Origin: an uncultured Tenacibaculum sp.
GTDB lineage: Bacteria; Bacteroidota; Bacteroidia; Flavobacteriales; Flavobacteriaceae
Assembly (NCBI GenBank): GCA_947492185.1
Contig: CANLMR010000001.1
Span: 186,001-250,000 of the forward strand
Direction of reading: 5' to 3'
Length of the DNA stretch: 64,000 bases
Program-made: the position numbers and the translations under genes
Shown here: positions 55,695 to 64,000 of the stretch, piece by piece
Numbering within the stretch: the first letter of the stretch is position 1
How the letters are laid out: each line of letters opens with the position of its first letter
Notes under the pieces: generated by a model
What the model was told of the DNA's origin: nothing
Seen by the model: only the letters and a program-made list of their open reading frames with translations
Databases searched by the model: none

Positions 55695-56258
55695 CTAGTT
55701 CTTGGTGCATTTATATACAAAAGCAGGAGGAATATTTATTGCTTCGAATTGAACGGAAATGTTTTCTTTACCAAAAACACTCTTTAATTTCTTCAAATAA
55801 TTTAATGAATATTGAAATTGAATGTATTTACCACCTTTCTTTAAAATTTCATGTGATTTATTCAAAATACTCATAGAAACTTCTTTTGGAATGATTGATA
55901 ATGGTAAACTAGAAACAATGTAATCTGCTTCTTCAAAATTAAACTTTTGAATTTCTTTTTTTAGGTTTTCAGCAGATTCTTTTAAAACAATAAGTTGAGG
56001 GTTGTTGATTTTTTGCAATTCTTTGTAAAAATTTTCATTTATTTCAAAACAAATTAATTTGGTGTTAGGTCCAATTCTTTGCAATAAATGCTTAGTAATT
56101 GCTCCATCTCCAGGGCCAAGCTCAACTATCAATTTAGCAGATTCAAAATCGATCCCTTTTAACATTCTATCTGCTAAAAATCTCGAACTAGGTGCTATGG
56201 TTCCTGAAGTCTTAGCTGTAGCTATTGCTTCTTTAAAAAAATTAAACTTTTTGCTCAA
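55695..56258 (-). CDS. Class I SAM-dependent methyltransferase (PmtA/phospholipid-N-methyltransferase-like)
   Basis: 187 residues with a SAM-binding motif I VELGPGDGAIT at about 45-55, an acidic motif II (CFEINENF) and the post-I motif IVSSLPLSI near 112-120. The overall form fits the PmtA / KsgA-like group that methylates phosphatidylethanolamine or RNA adenine. The start is TTG at 56258; no ATG gives a complete N-terminus. It is divergent from comF with a 45-nt gap. The lipid-versus-RNA target cannot be told. Confidence 0.8.
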   Translation of the reverse strand: MSKKFNFFKEAIATAKTSGTIAPSSRFLADRMLKGIDFESAKLIVELGPGDGAITKHLLQRIGPNTKLICFEINENFYKELQKINNPQLIVLKESAENLKKEIQKFNFEEADYIVSSLPLSIIPKEVSMSILNKSHEILKKGGKYIQFQYSLNYLKKLKSVFGKENISVQFEAINIPPAFVYKCTKN

Positions 56259-56303
56259 AAAAAATGATCTATTTGTATATTTATAAAAAATTGCTTCGCA
56301 AAT

Positions 56304-56996
56304 ATGCGTTTTTTTATAGACTTTTTAAGGGTATTTTTCCCTAATTTATGTATTGGTTGCGCCAACGAGTTACTTTATTCAGAAAAAATATTGTGTAATT
56401 TCTGTAGTAACGATCTTCCTATATTGAAACTAGACGACTACACAAATAATAATGTTACAAATTCCTTTTATGGAAGGATAAAAATAGAAAAAGCTATTTC
56501 TTTTCTCTCTTTCAACAAGAAAAATACAACACAAAAATTAATACATGAGCTAAAATATAACAGTAGACAAGATATCGGTAAATATTTAGGTGAATGGTTT
56601 GCTGAAAACCTAAAGAAAAAAACTTTTATGAATAATATTGATTGTATTATTCCGGTTCCGGTTCATCAAAAGAAAATGAGAAAAAGAGGTTATAATCAAA
56701 TAACTACTTTTTGTAAAAGTTTATGCTCTGAATTTAACATTCCAATAGAGGTAAATGTATTAACAAGAGCTAAAAATAGCACCTCACAAACATCAAAAAA
56801 TCGTCTAGAACGATCTAAAACTATTAAAAATGACTTTGTTCTAATCAATCAAGAAAGAATTGAAGGTAAACATGTATTGTTAGTTGACGATGTAATTACA
56901 ACAGGTGCAACTATAGAAGCTTGTTGTAAAGAATTGTTAAAAACTGATAATTTAAAAATAAGTGTTTTAAGTATTGCGTTTACAGAACATACTTAG
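56304..56996 (+). CDS. comF: ComF family phosphoribosyltransferase-like protein
   Basis: 230 residues. A four-Cys zinc-binding element at Cys16, Cys19, Cys31 and Cys34 is followed by a phosphoribosyltransferase fold with the PRPP-type loop VLLVDDVITTGAT near 190. ComF helps take up single-stranded DNA for natural transformation in several bacteria; many carry it without proven competence. It stands before the Ig-like lipoprotein by about 45 nt, in the same direction. Confidence 0.92.
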   Translation: MRFFIDFLRVFFPNLCIGCANELLYSEKILCNFCSNDLPILKLDDYTNNNVTNSFYGRIKIEKAISFLSFNKKNTTQKLIHELKYNSRQDIGKYLGEWFAENLKKKTFMNNIDCIIPVPVHQKKMRKRGYNQITTFCKSLCSEFNIPIEVNVLTRAKNSTSQTSKNRLERSKTIKNDFVLINQERIEGKHVLLVDDVITTGATIEACCKELLKTDNLKISVLSIAFTEHT

Positions 56997-57040
56997 CATG
57001 TTTTTTTACTACTTTTGAATTGATTTAAATACATATTCTT

Positions 57041-58657
57041 GTGAAGTTTTTTAAACACTCATTATTTATACTTTCTTTAATTTTGACTATTCAAGGTTGT
57101 GCTAGAAAAGGAACTCCAGGTGGTGGGCCTAAAGATGAAGATGCACCTATTATGGTTATTGCAAAACCTAAGCATGAAAGTTTAAACTTTAAAGGAGATA
57201 ATATTCGTATTTATTTTGATGAATATGTTGTTTTACGTGATTTAAACAAAAAACTAATTATTTCACCTCCTTTTAAAACTCCTGCTTTAATCACTCCCCA
57301 AGGAACTCCAAGCAAATATATAAACATTAAAATTTTAGACACTTTAAAAGAAAACACTACGTATACTTTTAATTTTGGTGATGCTGTTCAGGATAATAAT
57401 GAAAGTAATAAAATAGAAAACTTTAAGTATGTGTTTTCTACAGGTAATTATATAGACTCTTTAACTTTAAAAGGATCTGTAATTGATGGTTTAGAAAGAG
57501 AAAAAAGTAAAAACTACAATCTTCTCTTATATCGAATAGATTCTACTTTTAATGATTCTATTATTTACAAGAAAAAACCAAATTACGTTACAAAGACATC
57601 TGATTCTTTAAACTTTAAATTTACAAATATTAGTGAGGGGAAATATAAAATTTATGCTTTAGAAGAAGAAACTTCAAATTATTTGTTTAACTCTAAAACA
57701 GATAGAATTGGTTTTTTAGAAAATATTATTACTTTACCTAAAGATAGTATTATAAACAAACCTATTGTTCTTTTTGGGGAAGATCAACCATACAAATACA
57801 AAAGGGTAAAGGAGATTAAAAAAGGAAAAATTCAATTTGCTTTTACTGGAAAGCAAAAAGACATTAAAGCCCGATTAATTTCTAATGTTCCTAAAGACTT
57901 TAAAGCTTTTTCTAAACTAACTAAAGATAAAGATTCGTTAACCTATTGGCACACTCCTGTTGAGTTAGATTCTTTAAATTTTATTGTTACTAACGGAAAG
58001 AGTATTGATTCTACCAGAGTTACTTTAAGAAAGAAAAAAATAGATTCTCTATCGGTTACTACGAACATAAAAAACAGCAACTTACACTTAAAAGATACGC
58101 TTAAAATATTTACCAATACTCCAATTGTAAATTTTGATACTGAAAAATTCACAATGACTGTATCTGACAGCGTAAATTTAGATTTTAAAGTTAAAAAAAT
58201 GGCCTTTGATGAACTTGCTATTTTCTTTGATATGAAACCAAAATCTAAATATCAATTAAAACTACTCCCTAATGCTATTGAAGATTTGTATAAAGTAAAA
58301 TCAAAAGATACCTTAAACTATATTATTCGTACAGCTCAAATTGAAGATTATGGGTCGATTATACTTAATGTTGAGAAAGAAGTTGAGAAGCCAGTTATTA
58401 TTGAACTTCTTGCTAATAATAAAGTAGAAAAAAGGTTTTATGTAACTAGTTCACAAAAAGTAGAGTTTGCTTTATTAAACCCAAAAAAATATACTATAAG
58501 AGCCATTATTGATGAAAATGAAAATAATGTTTGGGATAGTGGTAATTATTTACAAAAGAAACAGCCAGAAAGGATAATACATTTTCCAACGGAATTAGAA
58601 TTAAGACCTAATTGGATACTTAACGAAAGTTTAAGCATTAAAAAAGAGAGTCCCTAA
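57041..58657 (+). CDS. Ig-like domain lipoprotein
   Basis: 538 residues with a lipoprotein signal (lipobox IQGC, Cys19) followed by RKGTPGGGPKDEDAP. The start is GTG. Just after it the pattern LNFKGDNIRIYFDEYVVLRDLNKKLIISPP fits a SbsA-type Ig-like (Big_5) domain, and the rest is beta-rich. The conserved ARxGxPxGGPKD opening is common to a Bacteroidota lipoprotein family seen next to comF, by recollection. Probably faces the periplasm or cell surface. Confidence 0.87.
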   Translation: MKFFKHSLFILSLILTIQGCARKGTPGGGPKDEDAPIMVIAKPKHESLNFKGDNIRIYFDEYVVLRDLNKKLIISPPFKTPALITPQGTPSKYINIKILDTLKENTTYTFNFGDAVQDNNESNKIENFKYVFSTGNYIDSLTLKGSVIDGLEREKSKNYNLLLYRIDSTFNDSIIYKKKPNYVTKTSDSLNFKFTNISEGKYKIYALEEETSNYLFNSKTDRIGFLENIITLPKDSIINKPIVLFGEDQPYKYKRVKEIKKGKIQFAFTGKQKDIKARLISNVPKDFKAFSKLTKDKDSLTYWHTPVELDSLNFIVTNGKSIDSTRVTLRKKKIDSLSVTTNIKNSNLHLKDTLKIFTNTPIVNFDTEKFTMTVSDSVNLDFKVKKMAFDELAIFFDMKPKSKYQLKLLPNAIEDLYKVKSKDTLNYIIRTAQIEDYGSIILNVEKEVEKPVIIELLANNKVEKRFYVTSSQKVEFALLNPKKYTIRAIIDENENNVWDSGNYLQKKQPERIIHFPTELELRPNWILNESLSIKKESP

Positions 58658-58697
58658 ACTCTCTTCTTTAATACTTTCTCTTTTTTCTCATGATTTT

Positions 58698-59402
58698 TTA
58701 CAGGGAGAAATCAAGAGAAAGCTCATAAGATAAAGGAACAGAAATTCCATTTTTCTTTGCTGGTCTAAATTGGGGTAAGTTTGAAATTAATTCTTCAGTA
58801 TAGTTTCCTAGTATTTTATTTTTATTTTCATCAATCACCTTTTCAATTTTAATTTGTCCGTTTTTATTGAAAACAAATTTAACTGTGATTTTTCCAGTAA
58901 TATCATTTTCTAATGCTTCTTCTGGGTATTCAAAGTTATTTTGAATATACTTTCCTATTTCAGTTTTAAAACATTTAATAGAATTATCTTCTTTACAAGA
59001 ATTAAAAGTTGGAATAAAATCGACTTCACTTAACTTAAACACTGAGGAACTGTGTTTTTCTGTAATAAGTTTTTCACTAGTAATTGAATTTGGGTTTGGA
59101 GTGTTTTTTACACCTTTTGAATCTAGTTGACTTATAGCTTTAACTACTTGTTTAGCTTTGTAAATAGATTTGGAATCTGATTTTCTTTTTCTTAAAAATC
59201 TTCTGTTTATATGACTAAGTCTTAAGAAAATTTGACGAGAAGGCTTTTCTTTTGGATTAAGTTGATTGTTTAATGCCTTGCATTTATCGATACTATTTCT
59301 GTCTTCTACGACAACTACTTTTGAAGTACAAACTTTATTAGTTTGTGCGGTTATTATGTTTACTAAAAACAAGTAAACTAACAATCTTAGGGGGGTTTTC
59401 AT
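58698..59402 (-). CDS. Secreted TonB C-terminal domain protein (copy 4 of 5)
   Basis: 234 residues with a cleavable signal (about 1-20) and no anchor. It has NSIDKC and NRRFLRKRK, matching the motif set of the receptor-linked copies, then a Ser/Lys-rich linker, Cys pair (SCKEDNSIKCF) and a TonB-C domain ending SYELSLDFSL. The sequence is more diverged than the receptor-linked copies. No receptor is adjacent; another copy lies 98 nt upstream. The leader has ATCCCCTC 6 nt before the ATG. Confidence 0.83.
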   Translation of the reverse strand: MKTPLRLLVYLFLVNIITAQTNKVCTSKVVVVEDRNSIDKCKALNNQLNPKEKPSRQIFLRLSHINRRFLRKRKSDSKSIYKAKQVVKAISQLDSKGVKNTPNPNSITSEKLITEKHSSSVFKLSEVDFIPTFNSCKEDNSIKCFKTEIGKYIQNNFEYPEEALENDITGKITVKFVFNKNGQIKIEKVIDENKNKILGNYTEELISNLPQFRPAKKNGISVPLSYELSLDFSL

Positions 59403-59500
59403 TTTCGAGGGGATGTTAAATTGTTGTTTAAATATTATTTGGAAATACCTGAAAAGTATTTAGAAAGTTTTTGTGTCTTTTTGTATGATTACTATTTAAA

Positions 59501-60139
59501 TTAAAGAGAAAAATCTAATTGAAACTCATATGAAGATGCTACTGGTTTACCTTCTTTATAAGCTGGTTCAAGTTTTGGTAACTTTGAAATTAATTCTACA
59601 CTGTAAGTAGTAAGGGTCTCTATATTGTTAGCATCTGTAGCAATTACATTAACTACTCTACCTTTTTTGTTAATTGTAAATTTAATGTTTACTTTACCTG
59701 TAGTACCATCTTCTAAAGCTTCTTCAGGGTACTCAAAATTTTGTTGTATAAACTTGCTTATCCCTAATTTAAAACACTTTTTAGAAGCTTTCTTTCCATT
59801 AATTTTGCAGTTAGAAAAAACTGGCACTAAATCTACTTTATCAAAAGCAAACACTAAATTTTTATCTGTTGACTTAGGTGTTTTTTCTTCTTTTTTTGTA
59901 ATAAAGTCTTTTTTGTCTTTTCTTTTAATTAAGAATCTTTTTTTGTCTGCAGTCGGTAGTTTTACCTCTTTTTTTGGAGTTGGTGTAACCTCAGACTTCT
60001 TCTTATAAACAATTTCTACTTCTATACTCTTTGAAGAGCTATTGCTTTTTTTAATTTTAACGGTATGTTCGTTGCTACTCTGGCTAAAAGCCGAATTAAT
60101 CATAAATAAACTAAAGAGTAACCAAATAACTTTTTTCAT
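59501..60139 (-). CDS. Secreted TonB C-terminal domain protein (copy 5 of 5)
   Basis: 212 residues; signal 1-19, then a Lys/Ser-rich linker, the basic KKRFLIKRKD motif, a Cys pair, and the TonB-C domain (about 115-210) with YPEEALEDGTTGKVNIKF and LPKLEPAYK. It lacks the N-terminal SIxKC element seen in the other copies. The closest relative in the window is the gene at 58698, with which it probably arose by tandem duplication. The leader has AATCCCCTC 6 nt before the ATG. Confidence 0.83.
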   Translation of the reverse strand: MKKVIWLLFSLFMINSAFSQSSNEHTVKIKKSNSSSKSIEVEIVYKKKSEVTPTPKKEVKLPTADKKRFLIKRKDKKDFITKKEEKTPKSTDKNLVFAFDKVDLVPVFSNCKINGKKASKKCFKLGISKFIQQNFEYPEEALEDGTTGKVNIKFTINKKGRVVNVIATDANNIETLTTYSVELISKLPKLEPAYKEGKPVASSYEFQLDFSL

Positions 60140-60272
60140 TATAGAGGGGATTAAAAGTTTGGTTCTATATAATATTGGGAGTACTAATGTAATATTTTTT
60201 TTTAAAATTTTAACATTTTTATTGTTTAAAAATCAACATTTTACACAAAATCTCTTAAAACATTAGGAATAA

Positions 60273-61961
60273 CTACTTGTTCATCTTTGCCCATGTATCT
60301 CTTAAACCTACTGTTTTATTGAAAATTAATTTTTCTTTTGTGCTATCATCATCTACATTAAAATATCCTAACCTTTGAAATTGGAATCGATCACCTATTG
60401 ATGCCGATTGTAAACTTGGCTCAACATAAGCTTCAATTTTCTCAAGAGAATTAGGGTTTAAAAATTCCATAAATTCTTTGTCTTTATGAGAATCTGGTGC
60501 TTCATCTGAGAATAAACGATCGTAAACTCTTACTTCAGCTTTTACAGCATGCTTCTTAGAAACCCAATGTAAAGTTCCTTTCACTTTTCTTTTACTTTCT
60601 TCAGTTCCACTACCAGATTTACTTAAAGGATCATAAGTACAATGAATTTCAGTGATATTACCTTCTTCGTCTTTAATACAGTTTTCACCCTTAATAATAT
60701 ATGCGTTTTTTAAACGCACTTCTTTACCTATTGTTAATCTAAAGTACTTTCTGTTAGCTTCTTCTTTAAAATCGTCTCTTTCAATGTATAATTCACGAGA
60801 AAAAGGAACTTTTCTTGACCCAGCATCCATTTCTGGATTGTTTTCTGCGATCAATATTTCTTCTTCTCCTTCAGGATAATTTGTAATAACAAGTTTTACT
60901 GGATTTAAAACTCCCATTACTCTATTAGCCGTTTTATTTAAATCTTCACGAATTTTAAACTCTAATAAAGCAACATCTATCACATTTTCTCTTTTAGAAA
61001 CTCCTACCGTTTCAATAAAATTTCTAATTGATGTAGGTGTGTATCCTCTTCTTCTTAAACCAGAAATAGTTGGCATTCTTGGATCATCCCAACCTGCTAC
61101 AACTCCTTCTTCAACCAATTTTAAGAGTTTACGTTTACTCATAATTGTATAACTCAAATTCAAACGAGAAAATTCTCTTTGTTTTGGTGAATTTGGATAT
61201 TGGTCTTTACTATATTTATATACATGATCTCTAAACCAATTGTATAAATCACGGTGAGGTTTAAATTCTAAAGAACATAAAGAGTGTGAAATTTGCTCTA
61301 TATAATCGCTCTCACCATGCGTCCAGTCGTACATTGGATAAATTACCCAATCATTACCTGTTCTATGATGTGCCTTTTTAAGGATTCTATACATAATAGG
61401 ATCACGCAATAACATATTAGGTGAAGTCATATCTATTTTAGCTCTTAAGACATGAGACCCTTCTTCAAACTCACCTTTCTTCATTTTAGTAAATAAATCA
61501 AGGTTTTCTTCAATACTTCTATCTCTGTGGGGACTAGCTACACCTGGTTCTGTTGGTGTACCTTTTTGCTCAGCCATCGCTTCAGAAGTTTGACTATCTA
61601 CATATGCTTTACCATCTTTAATTAATTGAACAGCCCAATCATATAATTGTTGGAAATAATCAGAAGAATAACATTCGTTTTTCCATTGATATCCTAACCA
61701 CGATACGTCTTTTTTTATAGCATCAACATATTCTTGCTCTTCTTTAGCAGGGTTAGTATCATCGAAACGTAAATTTACTGGAGCATTGTATTTTTCTCCT
61801 AAACCAAAACTAATTCCTATGGCTTTTGTATGACCAATATGAAGATATCCATTAGGTTCTGGTGGAAAACGAAAACGTAAATTTTTAGTATCCATTCCAT
61901 TTGCTAAATCTTCTTCAATAATTTGCTCAATAAAGTTCAATGATTTCTTTTCTTCTGACAT
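60273..61961 (-). CDS. glnS: Glutaminyl-tRNA synthetase
   Basis: A 562-residue class I synthetase that charges tRNA-Gln. The HIGH-type motif is PPEPNGYLHIGHTKAI near 32-47 and the KMSKS-type MSKRKL near 270; both are intact. I take the ATG at 61961 as the start; a GTG at 61967 is possible but would leave only about 9 nt of leader. Gln-type anticodon-binding beta barrels follow. Having GlnS means the organism need not rely on the GatCAB path for tRNA-Gln. Confidence 0.97.
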   Translation of the reverse strand: MSEEKKSLNFIEQIIEEDLANGMDTKNLRFRFPPEPNGYLHIGHTKAIGISFGLGEKYNAPVNLRFDDTNPAKEEQEYVDAIKKDVSWLGYQWKNECYSSDYFQQLYDWAVQLIKDGKAYVDSQTSEAMAEQKGTPTEPGVASPHRDRSIEENLDLFTKMKKGEFEEGSHVLRAKIDMTSPNMLLRDPIMYRILKKAHHRTGNDWVIYPMYDWTHGESDYIEQISHSLCSLEFKPHRDLYNWFRDHVYKYSKDQYPNSPKQREFSRLNLSYTIMSKRKLLKLVEEGVVAGWDDPRMPTISGLRRRGYTPTSIRNFIETVGVSKRENVIDVALLEFKIREDLNKTANRVMGVLNPVKLVITNYPEGEEEILIAENNPEMDAGSRKVPFSRELYIERDDFKEEANRKYFRLTIGKEVRLKNAYIIKGENCIKDEEGNITEIHCTYDPLSKSGSGTEESKRKVKGTLHWVSKKHAVKAEVRVYDRLFSDEAPDSHKDKEFMEFLNPNSLEKIEAYVEPSLQSASIGDRFQFQRLGYFNVDDDSTKEKLIFNKTVGLRDTWAKMNK

Positions 61962-61981
61962 GTTCACTTATGATTTACTGG

Positions 61982-61989
61982 CAAAAGTA
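61982..61989 (-). promoter_or_regulatory. Promoter -7 element for glnS
   Basis: TACTTTTG on the minus strand matches TAnnTTTG; the leader to the ATG at 61961 would be only about 15 nt, like those of pheS and aspS. Confidence 0.55.
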
Positions 61990-62002
61990 ATTATTTATAA
62001 AG

Positions 62003-62036
62003 AAAAAAGCAGTGAAAAACTTGTTGTTTTCACTGC
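62003..62036 (-). terminator. Intrinsic terminator after the M1 aminopeptidase gene
   Basis: A 10-bp stem (62009-62018 with 62027-62036) and T6 tail on the minus strand, 25 nt past the stop. It lies just upstream of the glnS promoter. Confidence 0.82.
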
Positions 62037-62060
62037 CTCCTATATAAAGTTTTAAATCGA

Positions 62061-63914
62061 TTATTCTACAGAAAAAGTGTTGTTTAAAGGGTTTACATCT
62101 GCCATTAAACCATTTTCTATTTGTACAGATTTAACTGATTTACTAGCTGTAAAAGTATATGTTGGATAAGCCCAACCCCAATCTTTCAATAGTTTTGCAT
62201 CTGTAGTTTTTGCACCACGCATAATTTCCAATGGAATGTAAAATGATTCTTTTGTTCCATCTGTATAAACAACTTCAAGATCTATAGGCATTGGCATAGC
62301 ACCAATCCTTTCTATAGTTATTTCTTGATTTTTTACATATTTAATTCCATAATCAATAGTATGTGTTGTTTGTGTCCATTCATTTAAGTACCAATCTAAA
62401 TGTATACCGGAAACTTTTTCAGCTGTTCTTTTAATATCATTAGGAGTTGGATGTTTAAATGCAAAATCATTGTAATATTTCTTTAATGTTTTCGCAACAT
62501 TTTCCGACCCAATAATATATTCTAATTGTCCTAGAAAAACACTTCCTTTACTATAACTACCTCTTCCATAAGCAAAATTAGTTTCATATCTGTCAGCATG
62601 AGTAGAAAGAGGCTTCTCTTTTCCTGAAATAGCTAAATTAATATAACTTGAATATGATCCTAAGTTTGGGTTTTCTTTCCCTTTTTCTAGTATTTCGTTT
62701 TCTGCTTTATTAGATATATATGTGGTAAAACCTTCATCCATCCATGGATGTTTACTTTCATTAGTAGCTAGTAAAAATTGAAACCAATTATGAGCTAATT
62801 CATGAGCAGTAACCCCAAACAAGCTACCCCAAGATCTTTTTCCTGTGATTAAAGTACATTGCGCATACTCCATTCCACCATCTCCTCCTTGAATTACACT
62901 ATATTGTTTATATGGATATGGACCAATATTATTACTGAAATAAGTCATTAAATCAGCAGTTTTTGGTTGTAATTTTTTCCAATTTTCTAAAAAATTAGCA
63001 TCAAGAGTTTTCTTGTATAGGAAATGTAAATCTATACCATTATCCATTTTGAAAATATCGTGTTGATATTCTGGATCAGCTGCCCATGTAAAATCATGAA
63101 TATTTTTACCTTTAAATTTCCAAATTAATTTATTACCCTCCGGTAATTTTAAACTTTTGTTTTTATCTTCATAACCATGACCTACTTCTTGTGGATTTTG
63201 AAGATCTCCTGTTCCTCCAACAACATAATTTTTATCTATATGTAATGTTACATCAAAGTTTCCCCAAACCCCATGAAATTCTCTTGCTATATAAGGTGGA
63301 GTATGCCATCCTTCAAAATCATATTCTGCCATCTTAGGATACCACTGTGTCATAGATAAAGCAACTCCTTCTTTACTATTTCTTCCTGATCTTCTTATTT
63401 GTTTTGGAACTTGAGCTTTAAAATCCATAACAAATGTTGCTTTTTTACCAGGTTTAATAGGTTTGTTTAATGTTACTTCTAAAATAGTTCCTACAGTCTC
63501 ATAACTTACTGTTTTTCCATCTTGTGTTAATGAATTTACTTTTATGTATCCTATCTCAGATGAACTTAGTTTTGCGATTCTACTTTCTAAAAATGGTTGT
63601 TCTACAGTACCTTTACTTTCAACCATTCTTTTATCCGGGTCTTCAATAGTGTGTAATCGAGCATCCATTTGAGAGTTAGGTTGAAAAGCATTGAAATACA
63701 AATGATAAAACACTTTGTTTAACTCATCTGGTGAATTATTGGTGTATACTAATTTTTGCTTTCCTTCATATTGATATGTTTTTACATCCATATCAATATC
63801 CATAGTATAATCTACTTTTTGTTGCCAATAATTTTTATTGTTAGTAGAATTTTGAGCTGTACTTCCACAAGCAAGTAAGAGTAAACTACTTGCAAAAAAA
63901 ATTACTTTTTTCAT
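62061..63914 (-). CDS. M1 family metallopeptidase, lipoprotein
   Basis: 617 residues with a lipoprotein signal (lipobox LLAC, Cys16). The zinc aminopeptidase core has HELAHNW (His371, Glu372, His375) and the third ligand Glu394 in WMDEGFTTY; the usual GAMEN exopeptidase motif reads GGMEY (346-350). The N-terminal region (about 40-230) is the bowl-like M1 beta domain. It probably cleaves peptides in the periplasm or outer membrane. It is bounded by terminators on both sides. Confidence 0.93.
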   Translation of the reverse strand: MKKVIFFASSLLLLACGSTAQNSTNNKNYWQQKVDYTMDIDMDVKTYQYEGKQKLVYTNNSPDELNKVFYHLYFNAFQPNSQMDARLHTIEDPDKRMVESKGTVEQPFLESRIAKLSSSEIGYIKVNSLTQDGKTVSYETVGTILEVTLNKPIKPGKKATFVMDFKAQVPKQIRRSGRNSKEGVALSMTQWYPKMAEYDFEGWHTPPYIAREFHGVWGNFDVTLHIDKNYVVGGTGDLQNPQEVGHGYEDKNKSLKLPEGNKLIWKFKGKNIHDFTWAADPEYQHDIFKMDNGIDLHFLYKKTLDANFLENWKKLQPKTADLMTYFSNNIGPYPYKQYSVIQGGDGGMEYAQCTLITGKRSWGSLFGVTAHELAHNWFQFLLATNESKHPWMDEGFTTYISNKAENEILEKGKENPNLGSYSSYINLAISGKEKPLSTHADRYETNFAYGRGSYSKGSVFLGQLEYIIGSENVAKTLKKYYNDFAFKHPTPNDIKRTAEKVSGIHLDWYLNEWTQTTHTIDYGIKYVKNQEITIERIGAMPMPIDLEVVYTDGTKESFYIPLEIMRGAKTTDAKLLKDWGWAYPTYTFTASKSVKSVQIENGLMADVNPLNNTFSVE

Positions 63915-63930
63915 TTTTTAAGTTTTAATC

Positions 63931-63961
63931 AAAAAAAGAGCATTATTAAATGCTCTTTTTT
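63931..63961 (-). terminator. Intrinsic terminator before the M1 aminopeptidase gene
   Basis: A long stem with GAGCATT arms, an A7/T7 outer run and a small loop, between the M1 gene start and a stop codon at 63980-63982. It should end the transcript entering from the right edge. Confidence 0.82.
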
Positions 63962-63979
63962 ATTCATTCCTTATTTAAA

Positions 63980-64000
63980 CTACTTTCCGTTTACTAATCT
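63980..64000 (-). CDS. Probable C-terminal end of a gene cut by the right window edge
   Basis: On the minus strand one frame reads RLVNGK and stops with TAG at 63980-63982, and a terminator follows 19 nt later. This is what the end of a gene would look like, but six codons cannot identify it. Confidence 0.3.
   Translation of the reverse strand, partial: RLVNGK

Noticed and set aside
58645..58664. Hairpin AGAGAGT/ACTCTCT at the end of the Ig-like lipoprotein gene as a terminator
   Set aside because: It overlaps the stop codon, has a short stem and no clean T-run, so support is weak.

Overview
The window is AT-rich chromosomal DNA of a member of the Bacteroidota, almost certainly the family Flavobacteriaceae. 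The evidence is the lineage-restricted gliding and type IX secretion genes (gldH, porW/sprE), many Bacteroidota-only families (DUF4837, DUF3078, DUF2480, DUF5687, DUF6503-like), TonB-dependent receptors with carboxypeptidase-regulatory N-termini, and promoters of the TTTG / TAnnTTTG type instead of sigma70 boxes. A marine genus such as Tenacibaculum or Polaribacter is my guess from overall feel only. I see no phage, insertion sequence, CRISPR array, tRNA or rRNA.

Layout. 1-5.4 kb: on the minus strand, porW/sprE, a bactofilin, atpZ and an atpI-like membrane gene lead into the F0 genes atpB-atpE-atpF (atpH begins at the left edge); atpB has its own consensus promoter. 5.4-9.3 kb: an ABC exporter pair (ATPase plus DUF5687 permease), a DUF1761 membrane protein and a DUF4837 lipoprotein. 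9.3-17 kb: a minus-strand run with MltD-type transglycosylase, exonuclease III, both subunits of a 3-oxoacid CoA-transferase, a class A penicillin-binding protein, gldH and a RicT/PSP1 protein. 17-21 kb: hydrolase, glutamate dehydrogenase, pheS and a small conserved gene.

21.08-22.16 kb holds no convincing protein gene. Four tandem units of about 260-290 bp each carry, on the minus strand, a TAnnTTTG promoter element, a conserved 5' end, a conserved CCC/CCCC motif and a C-rich-loop terminator hairpin ending in a T-run. A conserved palindrome-like box sits 69-70 bp upstream of every promoter element. I read this as an array of four paralogous small RNA genes and consider it the most interesting object here.

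22-34 kb: cupin, lipoproteins, a coiled-coil membrane protein, an AGCS amino-acid symporter, an M50-like peptidase, a PaiB-like protein, a kelch protein, a HopJ-family protein, aspS, and an operon of a Tdi1/GAD-like immunity-type protein, a lipoprotein-sorting-like protein and a CLC protein in which both coupling glutamates are replaced. 34-38 kb: the first TonB-like protein and a hydrolase-LytS-LytTR operon. 38-46.8 kb: GDPD, glutaminase, an atypical long amidophosphoribosyltransferase next to a PfkB kinase, an SufE / MIP18 / DUF2480 cluster, DUF3078 and a CNNM-CBS protein.

46.8-54.3 kb is a duplicated cassette: a secreted TonB-C-domain protein followed by a large TonB-dependent receptor, twice. 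Two more such TonB-like genes lie at 58.7-60.1 kb, making five in the window. The rest holds hflX, a methyltransferase, comF, an Ig-like lipoprotein, glnS and an M1 aminopeptidase.

Functions were assigned by reading motifs and recalling families; no search was run. Promoters, terminators and small RNAs are inferences from sequence pattern.
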